Source: Photobacterium carnosum (lineage in GTDB: Bacteria > Pseudomonadota > Gammaproteobacteria > Enterobacterales > Vibrionaceae). From it: a stretch of 64,000 nucleotides of DNA. How positions within the stretch are numbered: position 1 is the first letter of the stretch; every line of letters starts with the position of its first letter. A model generated the notes under the pieces. That model was given only the letters and a program-made list of their open reading frames with translations, was not told the origin of the DNA and did not search any database. The stretch is from contig NZ_NPIB01000001.1 in the NCBI RefSeq assembly GCF_002849605.1, positions 496,001 through 560,000 of the forward strand. The letters run 5' to 3'. Position numbers and translations under genes: made by a program. Positions 50,610-59,896 of this stretch are shown here, one piece after another.

Positions 50610-50924
50610 TCATTTATCTAATGTTGAACCACCATGACATTTTGGAGATACTGGCGCATTAAGTTGTTGCTGCCATTCTAATTCTGTATAAGTATGGATA
50701 GCAAGTGCATGAATATGATTTGCTAACTCATCGGCTAAACACTGATTCACCGCACGATGACGGGTAATAAGGCGTTGACCTTCAAATTGAGCACTCACTA
50801 CCACTACTTTGAAATGGCTTTCTGAACCTTCAGGAACGTTGTGCATATAACTTTCATTAAGAACGTCAAGATGCACAGGTGCAAAGCTATGATTTAACTT
50901 TGCTTCGATTTGGGGCTGAATCAT
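50610..50924 (-). CDS. bolA: BolA-family protein
   Basis: A 104-residue protein of the BolA family, which works with monothiol glutaredoxins in iron-sulfur handling and affects cell shape and stress response. The core [44 protein letters not shown] contains the conserved His and the helix-turn-helix-like loop. It lies near yajG and ampG as in E. coli. Confidence 0.93.
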   Translation of the reverse strand: MIQPQIEAKLNHSFAPVHLDVLNESYMHNVPEGSESHFKVVVVSAQFEGQRLITRHRAVNQCLADELANHIHALAIHTYTELEWQQQLNAPVSPKCHGGSTLDK

Positions 50925-51074
50925 AATATCCTCAACTAAAAAAGCAGTTTTTCACCACTAATAATAACAATTCCTTATTATTATGGTGTTAACTTGATAG
51001 ATTTCCTTTCAAGCGTTTCTCTGTTCTGCGAAAATGCTCTACTATTTCGCCAACATACTCGAAAGTTATTCTTA

Positions 51075-52199
51075 ATGAAACCAGAGCTAACCTTGCACCA
51101 ACGTACGTTAACGCTAACCCGTTTCCCTGTACGCAAAAATGAAACCCTGCAAGCATGGGATGCCGCAGATGAATACTTGATCAATCATTGTCATACAATC
51201 GATATTGATCCTCTACGGCCAATATTAATCCTCAATGATAATTTTGGTGCATTAAGTTGCTGGTTTGCAAACCAAGCACCCGTTACTACAGTGACGGATT
51301 CTTTTATCACCCAGCAAGCCATTATTAATAACTTAAATGCCAATAATTTACCGGCAGCCACTATTATTGATTGTCTCGCTGAATTACCCGAAAATCCACA
51401 ACTAGTATTGATTAAGCAACCTAAAAACAATCGTCTACTTAGCTGGCAATTACAACAACTTTGTCACCTATTACCACAAGATTGTGTAGTGATTACAACA
51501 GGTAAAGCGAAAGAAATTCACTCATCAACCTTAAAATTGTTTGAGAAATATTTAGGCACGACCAAAACTTCTCTCGCGGTTAAAAAAGCACGATTGATAT
51601 TCACTACCGTCAATAAATCACTAGCGATGCCAATGCCACAGCCTACGAGCTGGACAGTACCTGAGCATGATTTAACGATGACTAATTATGCCAATGTATT
51701 TTCAAGTGATAGTTTAGATATCGGTGGTCGATTTTTATTAGATTTCATTCCATCAAAACCGCAATATAAAGACATTATTGATCTTGGATGTGGTAATGGT
51801 GTGATTGGTATTAAAGCAGCACGCTTAAATCCTCATGCTAATGTGACCGGTGTAGATGAAAGCTTTATGGCCGTTGCTTCTTGCCGTGAAAATGCACAAC
51901 TAAATCTTGCAAGTACAAAAAACTTCAATGTTATGGTTGCCAACTGCTTAGATGACTTTAATAATCAAAGTGCTGACCTAGTGTTATGTAACCCACCGTT
52001 CCATCAAAATAATACTATTACCGATCATATTGCTTGGCAAATGTTCTGTGATGCCCAGCGAGTATTACGTCAAAATGGTGAATTAATTATCATTGGTAAT
52101 CGTCAATTGCAATATCATGAGAAATTAAACCGCATTTTTACCAAAGTTGATACTATTGGTCATAATGATAAATTTGTTGTATTACGTGCAATAAAATAA
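51075..52199 (+). CDS. rlmG: RlmG 23S rRNA m2G1835 methyltransferase
   Basis: A 374-residue SAM methyltransferase of the RlmG/RsmC type: an N-terminal degenerate methyltransferase half plus an active C-terminal half. Motif I is IIDLGCGNGVIGIKAAR and the catalytic motif is LVLCNPPFHQN. The N-terminal RFPVRKNETLQAWDAADEYL distinguishes RlmG from RsmC. The ATG at 51075 begins MKPELTLHQRTLTL; a 27-residue in-frame extension upstream is rejected as unlike the family. Confidence 0.92.
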   Translation: MKPELTLHQRTLTLTRFPVRKNETLQAWDAADEYLINHCHTIDIDPLRPILILNDNFGALSCWFANQAPVTTVTDSFITQQAIINNLNANNLPAATIIDCLAELPENPQLVLIKQPKNNRLLSWQLQQLCHLLPQDCVVITTGKAKEIHSSTLKLFEKYLGTTKTSLAVKKARLIFTTVNKSLAMPMPQPTSWTVPEHDLTMTNYANVFSSDSLDIGGRFLLDFIPSKPQYKDIIDLGCGNGVIGIKAARLNPHANVTGVDESFMAVASCRENAQLNLASTKNFNVMVANCLDDFNNQSADLVLCNPPFHQNNTITDHIAWQMFCDAQRVLRQNGELIIIGNRQLQYHEKLNRIFTKVDTIGHNDKFVVLRAIK

Positions 52200-52279
52200 A
52201 CCAATATTTATTGTCGTCTAAATTGATATTTAAACGGCAGTAATTATCTACTTTTACTGATAAGCCAAGGGAATGCTTT

Positions 52280-52855
52280 ATGATCAAAAAATACTTTGTC
52301 CTGGTATCAACATTGGTATTAAGTGCATGCGCTGCTACACCACCAGCTCCCCTTGCATTAATGCCTACCGCTGTATTGACTTCACAACCGTGGGCACATA
52401 ACAAAACACTCAATCTAACCTGCGTTGATCAAGCGCCGAATAGTTATATTGCCGTCATTGATAATGGCAGTACTGAAAATGTAGAAGTGGTCCAGCCACA
52501 ACAACCACTGTCATTAACATTACGCCACGTATTAGCACAACAACTTACTGGTCAAGGCTTTAGCATTAATAACAATGCAACCTCAACCATGGCAGTTACC
52601 GTAGAAAAAGCACTAGTCACAATAAAACAGGGACTGGTGGAATATAACATGCGCAGTGAGCTACAATTGCAATTAACGGTAAATACGCCGAATGGACAGT
52701 TTATTAAACACTATTCAGGCAACTCAAGTCGTGAAGATGCACTAACTGCGTCGAATAAAGATATCGCAATAAGCATGAATAAACTCATCAATTCTGTACT
52801 CACTGAAGTCGCTAATGACAGTGAACTAAATAAATACCTTACGGAGAACATATAA
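52280..52855 (+). CDS. yajG: YajG-family lipoprotein
   Basis: A 191-residue predicted lipoprotein with lipobox LSAC (Cys17) and an YajG-like body (TLRHVLAQQLTGQGFSI, EYNMRSELQLQLTVNTPNG). Function unknown. The stop codon overlaps the start of the next gene (TAATG). The bolA-yajG-ampG neighbourhood is shared with E. coli. Confidence 0.87.
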   Translation: MIKKYFVLVSTLVLSACAATPPAPLALMPTAVLTSQPWAHNKTLNLTCVDQAPNSYIAVIDNGSTENVEVVQPQQPLSLTLRHVLAQQLTGQGFSINNNATSTMAVTVEKALVTIKQGLVEYNMRSELQLQLTVNTPNGQFIKHYSGNSSREDALTASNKDIAISMNKLINSVLTEVANDSELNKYLTENI

Positions 52856-53406
52856 TGTCGCGTTTTTTATTAGCTTTATGCTTATTGGTAGCATTACCCG
52901 TTAGTGCTGCGACAAAAGTACTTGTTACAACTAACTTAGGTAACTTTACCGTTGAGTTAAATGAAGCAAAAGCACCGATTACCACTAAAAACTTTTTACG
53001 TTACGTTGATGATGGTAGTTATGTCGGTACTATCTTCCATCGTGTCATTCCTGGTTTTATGGCACAAGGTGGCGGTTTTAATCAAGCGTTAAAACAGCGT
53101 CCTAGCTACCCGCCAATCAAGAATGAAGCGGATAATGGTTTACCCAATAATATGGCAACCATTGCAATGGCTCGTACTCAAAATCCAAACTCAGCCACCC
53201 GTCAGTTTTATATCAATCTTGCAAATAATGATTTCTTAAATACCCAAGGCAACCGAACAGGCTATGCTGTATTTGGTAAGGTAATTAAAGGCTTCCCTGT
53301 TGTTGAAAAAATGGCAACGATACCGACAACATCTAACCCACAAACAGGTATGAGTGATATACCCCAGCAACCGATTATTATTGAAGCTATGAAAGTCATT
53401 AAATAA
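52855..53406 (+). CDS. ppiA: Periplasmic cyclophilin-type prolyl isomerase
   Basis: A 183-residue peptidyl-prolyl cis-trans isomerase. A signal peptide (MSRFLLALCLLVALPVSA) directs it to the periplasm, so the PpiA type is preferred over cytosolic PpiB. Catalytic and substrate residues are in FHRVIPGFMAQGGGF and TIAMARTQNPNSATRQFYINLA. The start overlaps the yajG stop, so the two are coupled. Confidence 0.93.
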   Translation: MSRFLLALCLLVALPVSAATKVLVTTNLGNFTVELNEAKAPITTKNFLRYVDDGSYVGTIFHRVIPGFMAQGGGFNQALKQRPSYPPIKNEADNGLPNNMATIAMARTQNPNSATRQFYINLANNDFLNTQGNRTGYAVFGKVIKGFPVVEKMATIPTTSNPQTGMSDIPQQPIIIEAMKVIK

Positions 53407-53407
53407 T

Positions 53408-53450
53408 GTGATTACGTCATCTGTTATGTGCGTAATCACTCACATAACAG
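53408..53450 (+). repeat. Two interleaved perfect inverted repeats
   Basis: GTGATTACG (53408-53416) pairs with CGTAATCAC (53431-53439). CTGTTATGTG (53421-53430) pairs with CACATAACAG (53441-53450). The two stems cannot form together, since each uses the loop of the other. The last arm overlaps the ribosome-binding site of the next gene. Confidence 0.8.
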
Positions 53451-53459
53451 GTGATGTCT

Positions 53460-53828
53460 ATGTTGACACTTGCTTATAATCATCCCGCAATCCCCGCACA
53501 AGAACGGCGTTTACAACAGTTTATTGTCGATAACGCACCCATTCTTGCATTCAATGCGATTGCCACCAGCCACGGTGATATTACTTACATTCAACTACAA
53601 AATGTATTTAACCATCAATTAGCACAATGGTGGATACTCCCTCATGATAATCCACAACCTGCCAATCAATATGAAGCCAGTTATTGGACTTTAATTCAGA
53701 CATTAAATGGCATTAGTGATTACCAATTAATGGGAGACAGCTTTATCCAACACAAGGTCGTAACCCTCAGTTGTTATTTACTCAATATTGGCCCTTGCCC
53801 CCAAATCGCTACGATAAATCGCCCTTAA
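53460..53828 (+). CDS. Hypothetical protein, 122 residues
   Basis: I do not recognise the family. The protein is soluble-looking with no signal peptide and no membrane helix. It has many Gln, Asn and His residues and the segments HPAIPAQERRLQQFIVDNAPIL, HQLAQWWILPHDNPQP and YWTLIQTLNGISDYQLMGDSF. The ATG at 53460 is chosen because an AGGTGA box lies at proper distance; ATG at 53454 and GTG at 53451 are in frame but overlap that box. It follows ppiA by 53 bp and may share its transcript. Confidence 0.65.
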   Translation: MLTLAYNHPAIPAQERRLQQFIVDNAPILAFNAIATSHGDITYIQLQNVFNHQLAQWWILPHDNPQPANQYEASYWTLIQTLNGISDYQLMGDSFIQHKVVTLSCYLLNIGPCPQIATINRP

Positions 53829-54007
53829 TATTATTAATTGATATAAATAACCAATAAGACAGAATTAAACAGTAAAATATTTGTCTGAAAATCATCAAGT
53901 CAATGCGTAAAAAACTGAGAGCTGATAAGCTTTCATTTTACGATCAACATTTTAAGAATTCAGCACACTCGCGACGAGTATTGTTACCTTGATTTCCAGA
54001 GGAATAT

Positions 54008-55396
54008 ATGGATAAAGCGGCACCTCAACAAAACACTCAGGGCTGGCGCGTTTACGCTAACTCTAAGTCCTTAATCATGTTAGCACTCGGATTTTCATCA
54101 GGATTACCGATCTTATTGGTGTTTGGTACTCTGTCTTTTTGGCTCCGTGAAGCCGATGTGAGTAAAACAAGTATTGGTTTTTTTAGCTGGGTCGCTTTAG
54201 CTTACGGTTTTAAATGGGCATGGTCACCGTTAGTGGATCGTTTTCCATTACCGATATTTTCACGCTTATTTGGCCGTCGTCGCGGCTGGATGCTATTTTC
54301 ACAACTTATTATTATTTTATCATTATGCGGCATGGCGTTAAGTAACCCGCAAACTGATTTATTTCAATTCGCTATTTTTGCCATCATGGTCGCTTTTGCC
54401 TCTGCCACGCAAGATATTGTTATTGATGCTTTCCGTATTGAACTTGCAACCGAGCGTATGCAAGCAGCATTATCAGCAACCTATTTAGCCGGTTATCGCT
54501 TAGCGATGATCATGGCAGGTGCTGGCACATTAGCTTTTGCGGCTTGGTTTGGTTCAGATACTGACTATGATCCTAGTGGTTGGAAAAGTGCTTACTTTAT
54601 GATGGCGGCAATGATGCTCATTGGCGTTGTCACCACGTTTATTATCAAAGAACCTATCATTGATAATAGTGCCATCAATAAAATAGAAACCGACTACAAA
54701 CTACAACTTATTGATAAAGGCTATAATAAACACCATGCTAATTTAAGTGCTTGGTTTTATACCGCCGTTATTATGCCATTTCGAGATTTCTTTCAGCGTT
54801 ATGGTAAAAATGCCCTCTTGATATTACTTTTAATTAGTTGTTACCGCATTTCAGATATTGTCATGGGGGTGATGGCCAATGTGTTCTATGTTGATATGGG
54901 CTTTACTAAAAATGAAGTCGCTTCCGTCTCAAAAATCTTTGGGGTAGCAATGACGATTGCGGGTGCTGGACTGGGTGGTATTTTAGTCAGTAAATTTGGT
55001 ACGCTTAAAATATTAGCGCTAGGTGCACTATTATCAGCGATTACTAACTTATTATTTATTGTCTTTAGCTATGTCGGTAATAACCTTGAAATGCTAACAC
55101 TGGTTATTTCAGCGGATAACCTTGGTGCAGGTATTGCGACAGCAGCATTTATTACCTTTATGTCAAGTTTAACCAATGTCGCATTCTCAGCAACCCAATA
55201 TGCGTTGTTTAGTTCGATAATGGTATTATTTCCTAAATTTCTTGCGGGTTTTTCTGGCATCTATATCGACCACTTTGGTTACAATGCTTTTTTCTTAACC
55301 ACCGCTTTAATGGGTGTTCCGGTATTAATATTAATTCGAATCTTAGCTAATAATTCGGCGCTAAATATTGTTACCAAACCAACCGAATCATCTTAA
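54008..55396 (+). CDS. ampG: AmpG muropeptide permease
   Basis: A 462-residue inner-membrane major facilitator protein that imports GlcNAc-anhydroMurNAc peptides in cell-wall recycling. About 12-14 membrane segments. Family motifs are LGFSSGLPILLVFGTLSFWLRE at the N-terminus and FASATQDIVIDAFRIE in the middle. An AGAGGAA box precedes the ATG. The gene is followed by a hairpin without a T run. Confidence 0.95.
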   Translation: MDKAAPQQNTQGWRVYANSKSLIMLALGFSSGLPILLVFGTLSFWLREADVSKTSIGFFSWVALAYGFKWAWSPLVDRFPLPIFSRLFGRRRGWMLFSQLIIILSLCGMALSNPQTDLFQFAIFAIMVAFASATQDIVIDAFRIELATERMQAALSATYLAGYRLAMIMAGAGTLAFAAWFGSDTDYDPSGWKSAYFMMAAMMLIGVVTTFIIKEPIIDNSAINKIETDYKLQLIDKGYNKHHANLSAWFYTAVIMPFRDFFQRYGKNALLILLLISCYRISDIVMGVMANVFYVDMGFTKNEVASVSKIFGVAMTIAGAGLGGILVSKFGTLKILALGALLSAITNLLFIVFSYVGNNLEMLTLVISADNLGAGIATAAFITFMSSLTNVAFSATQYALFSSIMVLFPKFLAGFSGIYIDHFGYNAFFLTTALMGVPVLILIRILANNSALNIVTKPTESS

Positions 55397-55414
55397 AGAT
55401 AATCATATCGCCAC

Positions 55415-55442
55415 GGAAGTTAGCCATAACTCGCTAACTTCC
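55415..55442 (+). repeat. Perfect hairpin after ampG
   Basis: GGAAGTTAGC and GCTAACTTCC are exact reverse complements around CATAACTC, 19 bp after the ampG stop. There is no T run, so it is a stem that may protect the 3' end or act with Rho rather than a classic terminator. Confidence 0.7.
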
Positions 55443-55551
55443 ATCACCGACTTGCTAAAACTCACTACTCTAATTGAGCGTCGTTAGTCTATTAAGACAA
55501 TTTTAAGTTCATTCTAATCTTTCCTCAGTGGATCAATGTCACATTTTTAAT

Positions 55552-55571
55552 TAATGTAATCGATTACATTA
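55552..55571. promoter_or_regulatory. 20-bp perfect palindrome, LacI-family operator type
   Basis: TAATGTAATCGATTACATTA reads the same on both strands. The core TGTAATCGATTACA with central CG is typical for LacI/GalR-family operators. It lies 133 bp before ompK. The cognate regulator is not in the window. Confidence 0.65.
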
Positions 55572-55584
55572 GATCATGATCACA
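55569..55584. promoter_or_regulatory. CRP-like site before ompK
   Basis: TTAGA-TCATGA-TCACA matches the CRP consensus TGTGA-N6-TCACA at eight of ten bases, with a perfect right half. It directly adjoins the palindrome. Confidence 0.45.
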
Positions 55585-55598
55585 AATGGTAAAGGATT

Positions 55599-55614
55599 GC
55601 GCAATCGTTTCATT
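55599..55614 (+). promoter_or_regulatory. PurR-like operator before ompK
   Basis: GCGCAATCGTTTCATT resembles the PurR box ACGCAAACGTTTTCGT. The 17 bases at 55594-55610 are identical to 38900-38884 (minus strand) before the purine permease. Confidence 0.55.
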
Positions 55615-55703
55615 CCCAAACGAGTAATAAAGCACTAGAATCAGCGCCAACAAACGGGGCGGCCAGAATCCACCATCTAGATCAACATGAGCGAGATAAC
55701 AAG

Positions 55704-56510
55704 ATGCGCAAATCACTAGTAGCATTAAGCGTTTTAGCAGCAACTGCATTACCTTCGTTAGCTAATGCAGCAGATTACTCTGACAACATCCACAAAAATG
55801 ATTATAAGTGGATGCAATTCAACTTAATGTACGCGCTGAAAGAATTACCTCGCCCTGCAGATGCACATTCAGGTCACGATTACCTAGAAATGGAATTTGG
55901 CGGTCGTTCAGGAATTTTTGATCTTTATGGTTATGTTGATGTATTTAACCTAGCTAACTCTGATAGCAGCGATAAAGCATCAGCAGATGATAAAATGTTC
56001 ATGAAATTTGCACCTCGCATTTCTCTTGACGCATTAACTGGTAAAGACCTATCTTTCGGCCCAGTAAAAGAACTTTATGTAGCAACACTATTTAACTGGG
56101 GCGGTAACAACGGCGGCGTTAATAACTACTTCGTTGGTTTAGGTTCTGATATTGAAGTGCCATGGTTAGGCAAAATGGGCTTTAACGTTTACTCATTGTA
56201 TGACATGAACGTTAAAGATTGGAACGGTTACCAAGTATCAACTAACTGGTTCAAACCTGTTTACACCTTTGAAAACGGTACTTTCATTTCTTACCAAGGT
56301 TACATTGATTACCAATTTGGTATGAAGAAAGAATACACATCAGCAAGCAATGGCGGTGTAATGTACAACGGTATCGTATGGCACTCAGATCACTACGCAG
56401 TAGGTTACGGTCTAAAGGCTTACCATAATGTATACGGTATTGATGACGGTACTTTCGGTCTGAAATCATCAGGTGTTTCACAATACTTCAGCCTATCTTA
56501 CAAGTTCTAA
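55704..56510 (+). CDS. ompK: OmpK/Tsx-type nucleoside channel
   Basis: A 268-residue outer-membrane beta-barrel. Signal peptide MRKSLVALSVLAATALPSLANA, then ADYSDNIHKNDYKWMQFNLMYALKELP, the OmpK start known from Vibrio, where this protein is the phage KVP40 receptor. Tsx-family barrel strands and a terminal YFSLSYKF with C-terminal Phe follow. Nucleoside uptake is inferred from family membership. The upstream region carries a LacI-type palindrome, a CRP-like and a PurR-like site. Confidence 0.92.
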   Translation: MRKSLVALSVLAATALPSLANAADYSDNIHKNDYKWMQFNLMYALKELPRPADAHSGHDYLEMEFGGRSGIFDLYGYVDVFNLANSDSSDKASADDKMFMKFAPRISLDALTGKDLSFGPVKELYVATLFNWGGNNGGVNNYFVGLGSDIEVPWLGKMGFNVYSLYDMNVKDWNGYQVSTNWFKPVYTFENGTFISYQGYIDYQFGMKKEYTSASNGGVMYNGIVWHSDHYAVGYGLKAYHNVYGIDDGTFGLKSSGVSQYFSLSYKF

Positions 56511-56530
56511 GCTGATGGTATAACACCATA

Positions 56531-56557
56531 AAAAAAGGCGCTGATGGCGCCTTTTTT
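56531..56557 (+). terminator. Rho-independent terminator of ompK
   Basis: AAAAAAGGCGC and GCGCCTTTTTT form an 11-pair stem with loop TGATG. Confidence 0.95.
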
Positions 56558-56618
56558 GATCGCTGTAATTAGCCACAATGTTATCATGCAATAAATTAGG
56601 CTAATAACGGATTCGACT

Positions 56619-57524
56619 GTGAACATAACCCTGTTAGGCGCTGGTGCTATTGGTGCATTATGGGCGGTAAAATTAACCCAACAACAGCATACTGTACAAT
56701 TGTGGACTCGACATTCTGCGACTGAAACAACACTGCATTTTAGTGAATTAACCTCACCAACCACAACCGATAGCCATCACTTCAACTGTAACGATCCTCA
56801 TGCTCTCGCAGCCAGTGAACTACTTATTGTTACTGTTAAAGCATTTCAAGTTGTTACCGCACTGACGCCGCTATTGCCTTATTTGAATACTGATTGCGTG
56901 GTAATTATTATGCATAATGGCATCGGTACTCAGTCGCAGGTTCAACAATTATTGCCGCATAATCCGATTATCTATGCCACTACCTCTCAAGCAGCTTTTA
57001 AACCTACCCAGACAACGATCCAGCACACTGGCTTAGGGCAAACCTCACTGGGCGCTATCAATGACCCTGCACAATCTCTGTCCCATATCGCCACTCTGTT
57101 TGATGCTGCTTTAGCGCCTGCGCAATGGCAAGCTAATATCTATCAGCCGCTATGGCAAAAACTGGCCATCAATTGTGCCATTAACCCGCTCACCGCGCTT
57201 CATCAATGTTGTAATGGTGATTTAGCACAAGCCTGTTATCAATCACAGCTCGATGCTATTTACTTAGAAGTTGCACAAGTCATGACCGCTGAAGGTTTTA
57301 CTACCACTCAACAACAGCTACGCCACCAAGTCGATAATGTTATTACCGCGACAGCTAATAATTATTCCTCCATGAACCGTGATATTTTTCATCATCGACG
57401 CACTGAAATCGATTATATTAATGGATATTTAGTTCAACAAGCCCAACGCCACAAGATTGATACACCAATAAACAATCAATTATGGCAGGCAATTAAACAT
57501 ATGGAGTCACTAAACCATGCCTGA
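56619..57524 (+). CDS. panE: 2-dehydropantoate 2-reductase
   Basis: A 301-residue NADPH enzyme making pantoate for coenzyme A. The nucleotide-binding start is NITLLGAGAIGALWAVKL. The catalytic Lys is in WQKLAINCAINPLTAL and the C-terminal SSMNRDIFHHRRTEIDYINGYLV is conserved. The start is a GTG at 56619. The end overlaps yajL by eight bases. Confidence 0.95.
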   Translation: MNITLLGAGAIGALWAVKLTQQQHTVQLWTRHSATETTLHFSELTSPTTTDSHHFNCNDPHALAASELLIVTVKAFQVVTALTPLLPYLNTDCVVIIMHNGIGTQSQVQQLLPHNPIIYATTSQAAFKPTQTTIQHTGLGQTSLGAINDPAQSLSHIATLFDAALAPAQWQANIYQPLWQKLAINCAINPLTALHQCCNGDLAQACYQSQLDAIYLEVAQVMTAEGFTTTQQQLRHQVDNVITATANNYSSMNRDIFHHRRTEIDYINGYLVQQAQRHKIDTPINNQLWQAIKHMESLNHA

Positions 57525-58125
57525 ATTATGTCCTCGCGTCGTCGTTTGTATTGCCCCCGGCACTGAAGAAATGGAAGCGATTAATGCTATCGCTATTTTA
57601 AAACGGGCTCAATTTGAGGTTATTGTGGCCAGTGCAGCTGAAGATGGTGCATTAATTGTTGATGGGTCACGTGGCATTAAACTAGTCGCTGATACCGCAT
57701 TAATCGCCATTGCAGATGAACAATTTGATGCAGTGGTATTACCCGGAGGCGTTGCAGGAGCAGAGCATTTTCGTGATAGCCCGTTGGTGGTCGAGTTTGT
57801 TAAACAACACCATTATGATGGTAAATTGATTGCCGCTATTTGTGCCACACCTGCCATTATGTTTGCCGCTAATGACATGTTTACTAAAGCGATAATGACC
57901 TGTCATCCCGCTTTTCATGATCAAATTCCAGCGCCACAATTACGCCCTAAGCGCGTGGTGTATGATAAACATGCTCGACTACTGACGAGTCAAGGCCCGG
58001 GTACAGCACAAGAATTTGCGCTTGATATTGTTACTCAGTTAACCAATAAGGCCAGAACAGCCACGATTGCTGAATCGATGGTGGTGTGGCCAAACATGCA
58101 TTACGATATTATGCCTGAGCGTTAA
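57517..58125 (+). CDS. yajL: YajL / DJ-1 family protein
   Basis: A 202-residue DJ-1/PfpI superfamily protein. The redox-active Cys lies in IAAICATPAIMF and the conserved acidic residue in CIAPGTEEMEAI. YajL has been described as an oxidative-stress chaperone; a deglycase function is debated. It overlaps panE by eight bases and is convergent with thiI, the same three genes being neighbours in E. coli. Confidence 0.92.
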   Translation: MPELCPRVVVCIAPGTEEMEAINAIAILKRAQFEVIVASAAEDGALIVDGSRGIKLVADTALIAIADEQFDAVVLPGGVAGAEHFRDSPLVVEFVKQHHYDGKLIAAICATPAIMFAANDMFTKAIMTCHPAFHDQIPAPQLRPKRVVYDKHARLLTSQGPGTAQEFALDIVTQLTNKARTATIAESMVVWPNMHYDIMPER

Positions 58126-58143
58126 TGTCGCACCGTCAGCATT

Positions 58144-58183
58144 AAAAAAAGCCCTCAATGATCAGATCATTGAGGGCTTTTTT
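58144..58183. terminator. Bidirectional terminator between yajL and thiI
   Basis: AAAAAAGCCCTCAATGATC pairs perfectly with GATCATTGAGGGCTTTTTT with one base at the centre. A/T runs on both sides serve both convergent genes. Confidence 0.97.
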
Positions 58184-58225
58184 GATGTCACAAGCGCGGT
58201 ATTAGATCCGCGCACATGGCATTAA

Positions 58226-59677
58226 TTATAGCGGACGATATACTTTTACGTTTTCGAAGCCATGCTCTTTCAAGTATAAAGCTTGTAAACGACTCATCAC
58301 ACCATGAGCACAGTAAAGTAAGTAAGTCTTCTCTTTGGGTAAGTCACCAAACTGAGTCGCTAACTTGTAGAATGGAATATGTTTCACTTCCACACCGTCA
58401 AGTTCTAGCGGGCTTTCATCTTCTTCATCTGGGCTACGAATATCAAGCACAATAGCATCTTCAGCGATGTGCTCGACTAATTCAATTTCAGGGACTTGTT
58501 CTTGGCTCTGTTTTTCGATTTCACGAATATCCATCACTCGTGCCTCATCTATAACGCGATCAAGAATAGTAAAATCAAACTTCTCTTCTTCAATCTCAAG
58601 CTTTGATTTTACAGCTTTAATTGTTGGACTCTTTGAAATTACACCACAGAACTCAGGCATAGTTGCCGAAAAATCTTCAGTACCAATCTGGCGTGATACA
58701 TCGATAATATCTTCTTTATCCCAGTTAATTAGTGGACGAAGAATTAACGTATCAGTCACGTTATCAATCATGCGAAGGTTAGTCAGTGTTTGGCTTGAAA
58801 CCTGACCTAACGCTTCACCAGTCACTAATGCTTGAATACCGAACTTCTCAGCAATACGACCCGCAGCACGCATAAACATACGCTTTAGGACTACACCCAT
58901 TTGACCGTTATCGACTTTTTCTAAAATCTCGCCAACAACAGGATCAAAATCAACGGCAATAAATTTAACTTTGGCAGATGAACCGTATTTTTTCCACAAG
59001 AAGTGAGCAACTTGCTTCACACCAATCTCATGAACAGGACCACCAAGATTAAAGAAACAGTAATGCACTTTACTGCCGCGTTTAATATGAAGATAACTTG
59101 AAACACCAGAGTCAAAGCCACCAGAAATAAGGCTTAATACATCTTCTTGTGTACCAAGAGGGAAACCACCTAAACCTTTGTGGCGGAATAACACTTGGTT
59201 AAGTAAATTATTCTCAATCTCAATATTAACCGTAATATCAGGTTTTTTAAGTTTTACTTTTGCAGACTCAACCGCTTGATTAAGACCACCACCAACATAA
59301 CGTTCTGCTTCAATCGAAGTAAAATCATGTTTACCTACACGTTTAGCACGCACACAGAATGTTTTACCTTCAAGACTGTCACCAACAAGTTCCAGTGTTT
59401 TCTCAAAGATATTATGAAGATCAGTAAATTCCGTCTGTTGAACTTCAAGTGAGTGGTGAATACCTGGTGTTTGCATTAGGGCTGTAAGCACCATGTCACG
59501 TTTAGTTACGTCAGGTTCGTTCACTTCTAACGAAAAACGACGGTTATAAACACTAACAGATTCAGACTGACGCTTTAAAATAATACGCAGGTTAGACTCA
59601 AGAATTTTGATAAAACGCTTACGTACTGAGTCACTTTTAACAAAAATCTCTGGATGTGGTTTAACTATAAATTTCAT
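58226..59677 (-). CDS. thiI: ThiI tRNA 4-thiouridine synthetase / thiamine sulfur carrier enzyme
   Basis: A 483-residue enzyme that puts sulfur into U8 of tRNA and provides sulfur for the thiazole of thiamine. An N-terminal ferredoxin-like and THUMP region is followed by the PP-loop [11 protein letters not shown]. The C-terminal rhodanese domain carries the catalytic Cys in [16 protein letters not shown]. The ATG at 59677 gives the normal start [15 protein letters not shown]. Confidence 0.97.
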   Translation of the reverse strand: MKFIVKPHPEIFVKSDSVRKRFIKILESNLRIILKRQSESVSVYNRRFSLEVNEPDVTKRDMVLTALMQTPGIHHSLEVQQTEFTDLHNIFEKTLELVGDSLEGKTFCVRAKRVGKHDFTSIEAERYVGGGLNQAVESAKVKLKKPDITVNIEIENNLLNQVLFRHKGLGGFPLGTQEDVLSLISGGFDSGVSSYLHIKRGSKVHYCFFNLGGPVHEIGVKQVAHFLWKKYGSSAKVKFIAVDFDPVVGEILEKVDNGQMGVVLKRMFMRAAGRIAEKFGIQALVTGEALGQVSSQTLTNLRMIDNVTDTLILRPLINWDKEDIIDVSRQIGTEDFSATMPEFCGVISKSPTIKAVKSKLEIEEEKFDFTILDRVIDEARVMDIREIEKQSQEQVPEIELVEHIAEDAIVLDIRSPDEEDESPLELDGVEVKHIPFYKLATQFGDLPKEKTYLLYCAHGVMSRLQALYLKEHGFENVKVYRPL

Positions 59678-59896
59678 AACACACTTCGCTTCACTGGGTC
59701 TAAAGTACCAAACAGAATAAAGTACCAAACGGAATTAAAGGCGCAAATTATACAGCAAGGTGTCGGCCACTGAAACAAGGATATGCTAACAGCACAACTT
59801 ATCTTACTCCGTCACGCAATTATTATTAGTATTTGTGCTGTGTTTACCTTAGTCGCAATCTCCCCAACCAGCAAATATACCCATAAAAATTATTAG

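Noticed and set aside
53408..53450. H-type pseudoknot
   Set aside because: The order of arms fits, but a 1-nt third loop cannot cross a 9-bp stem. Alternative hairpins are more likely.
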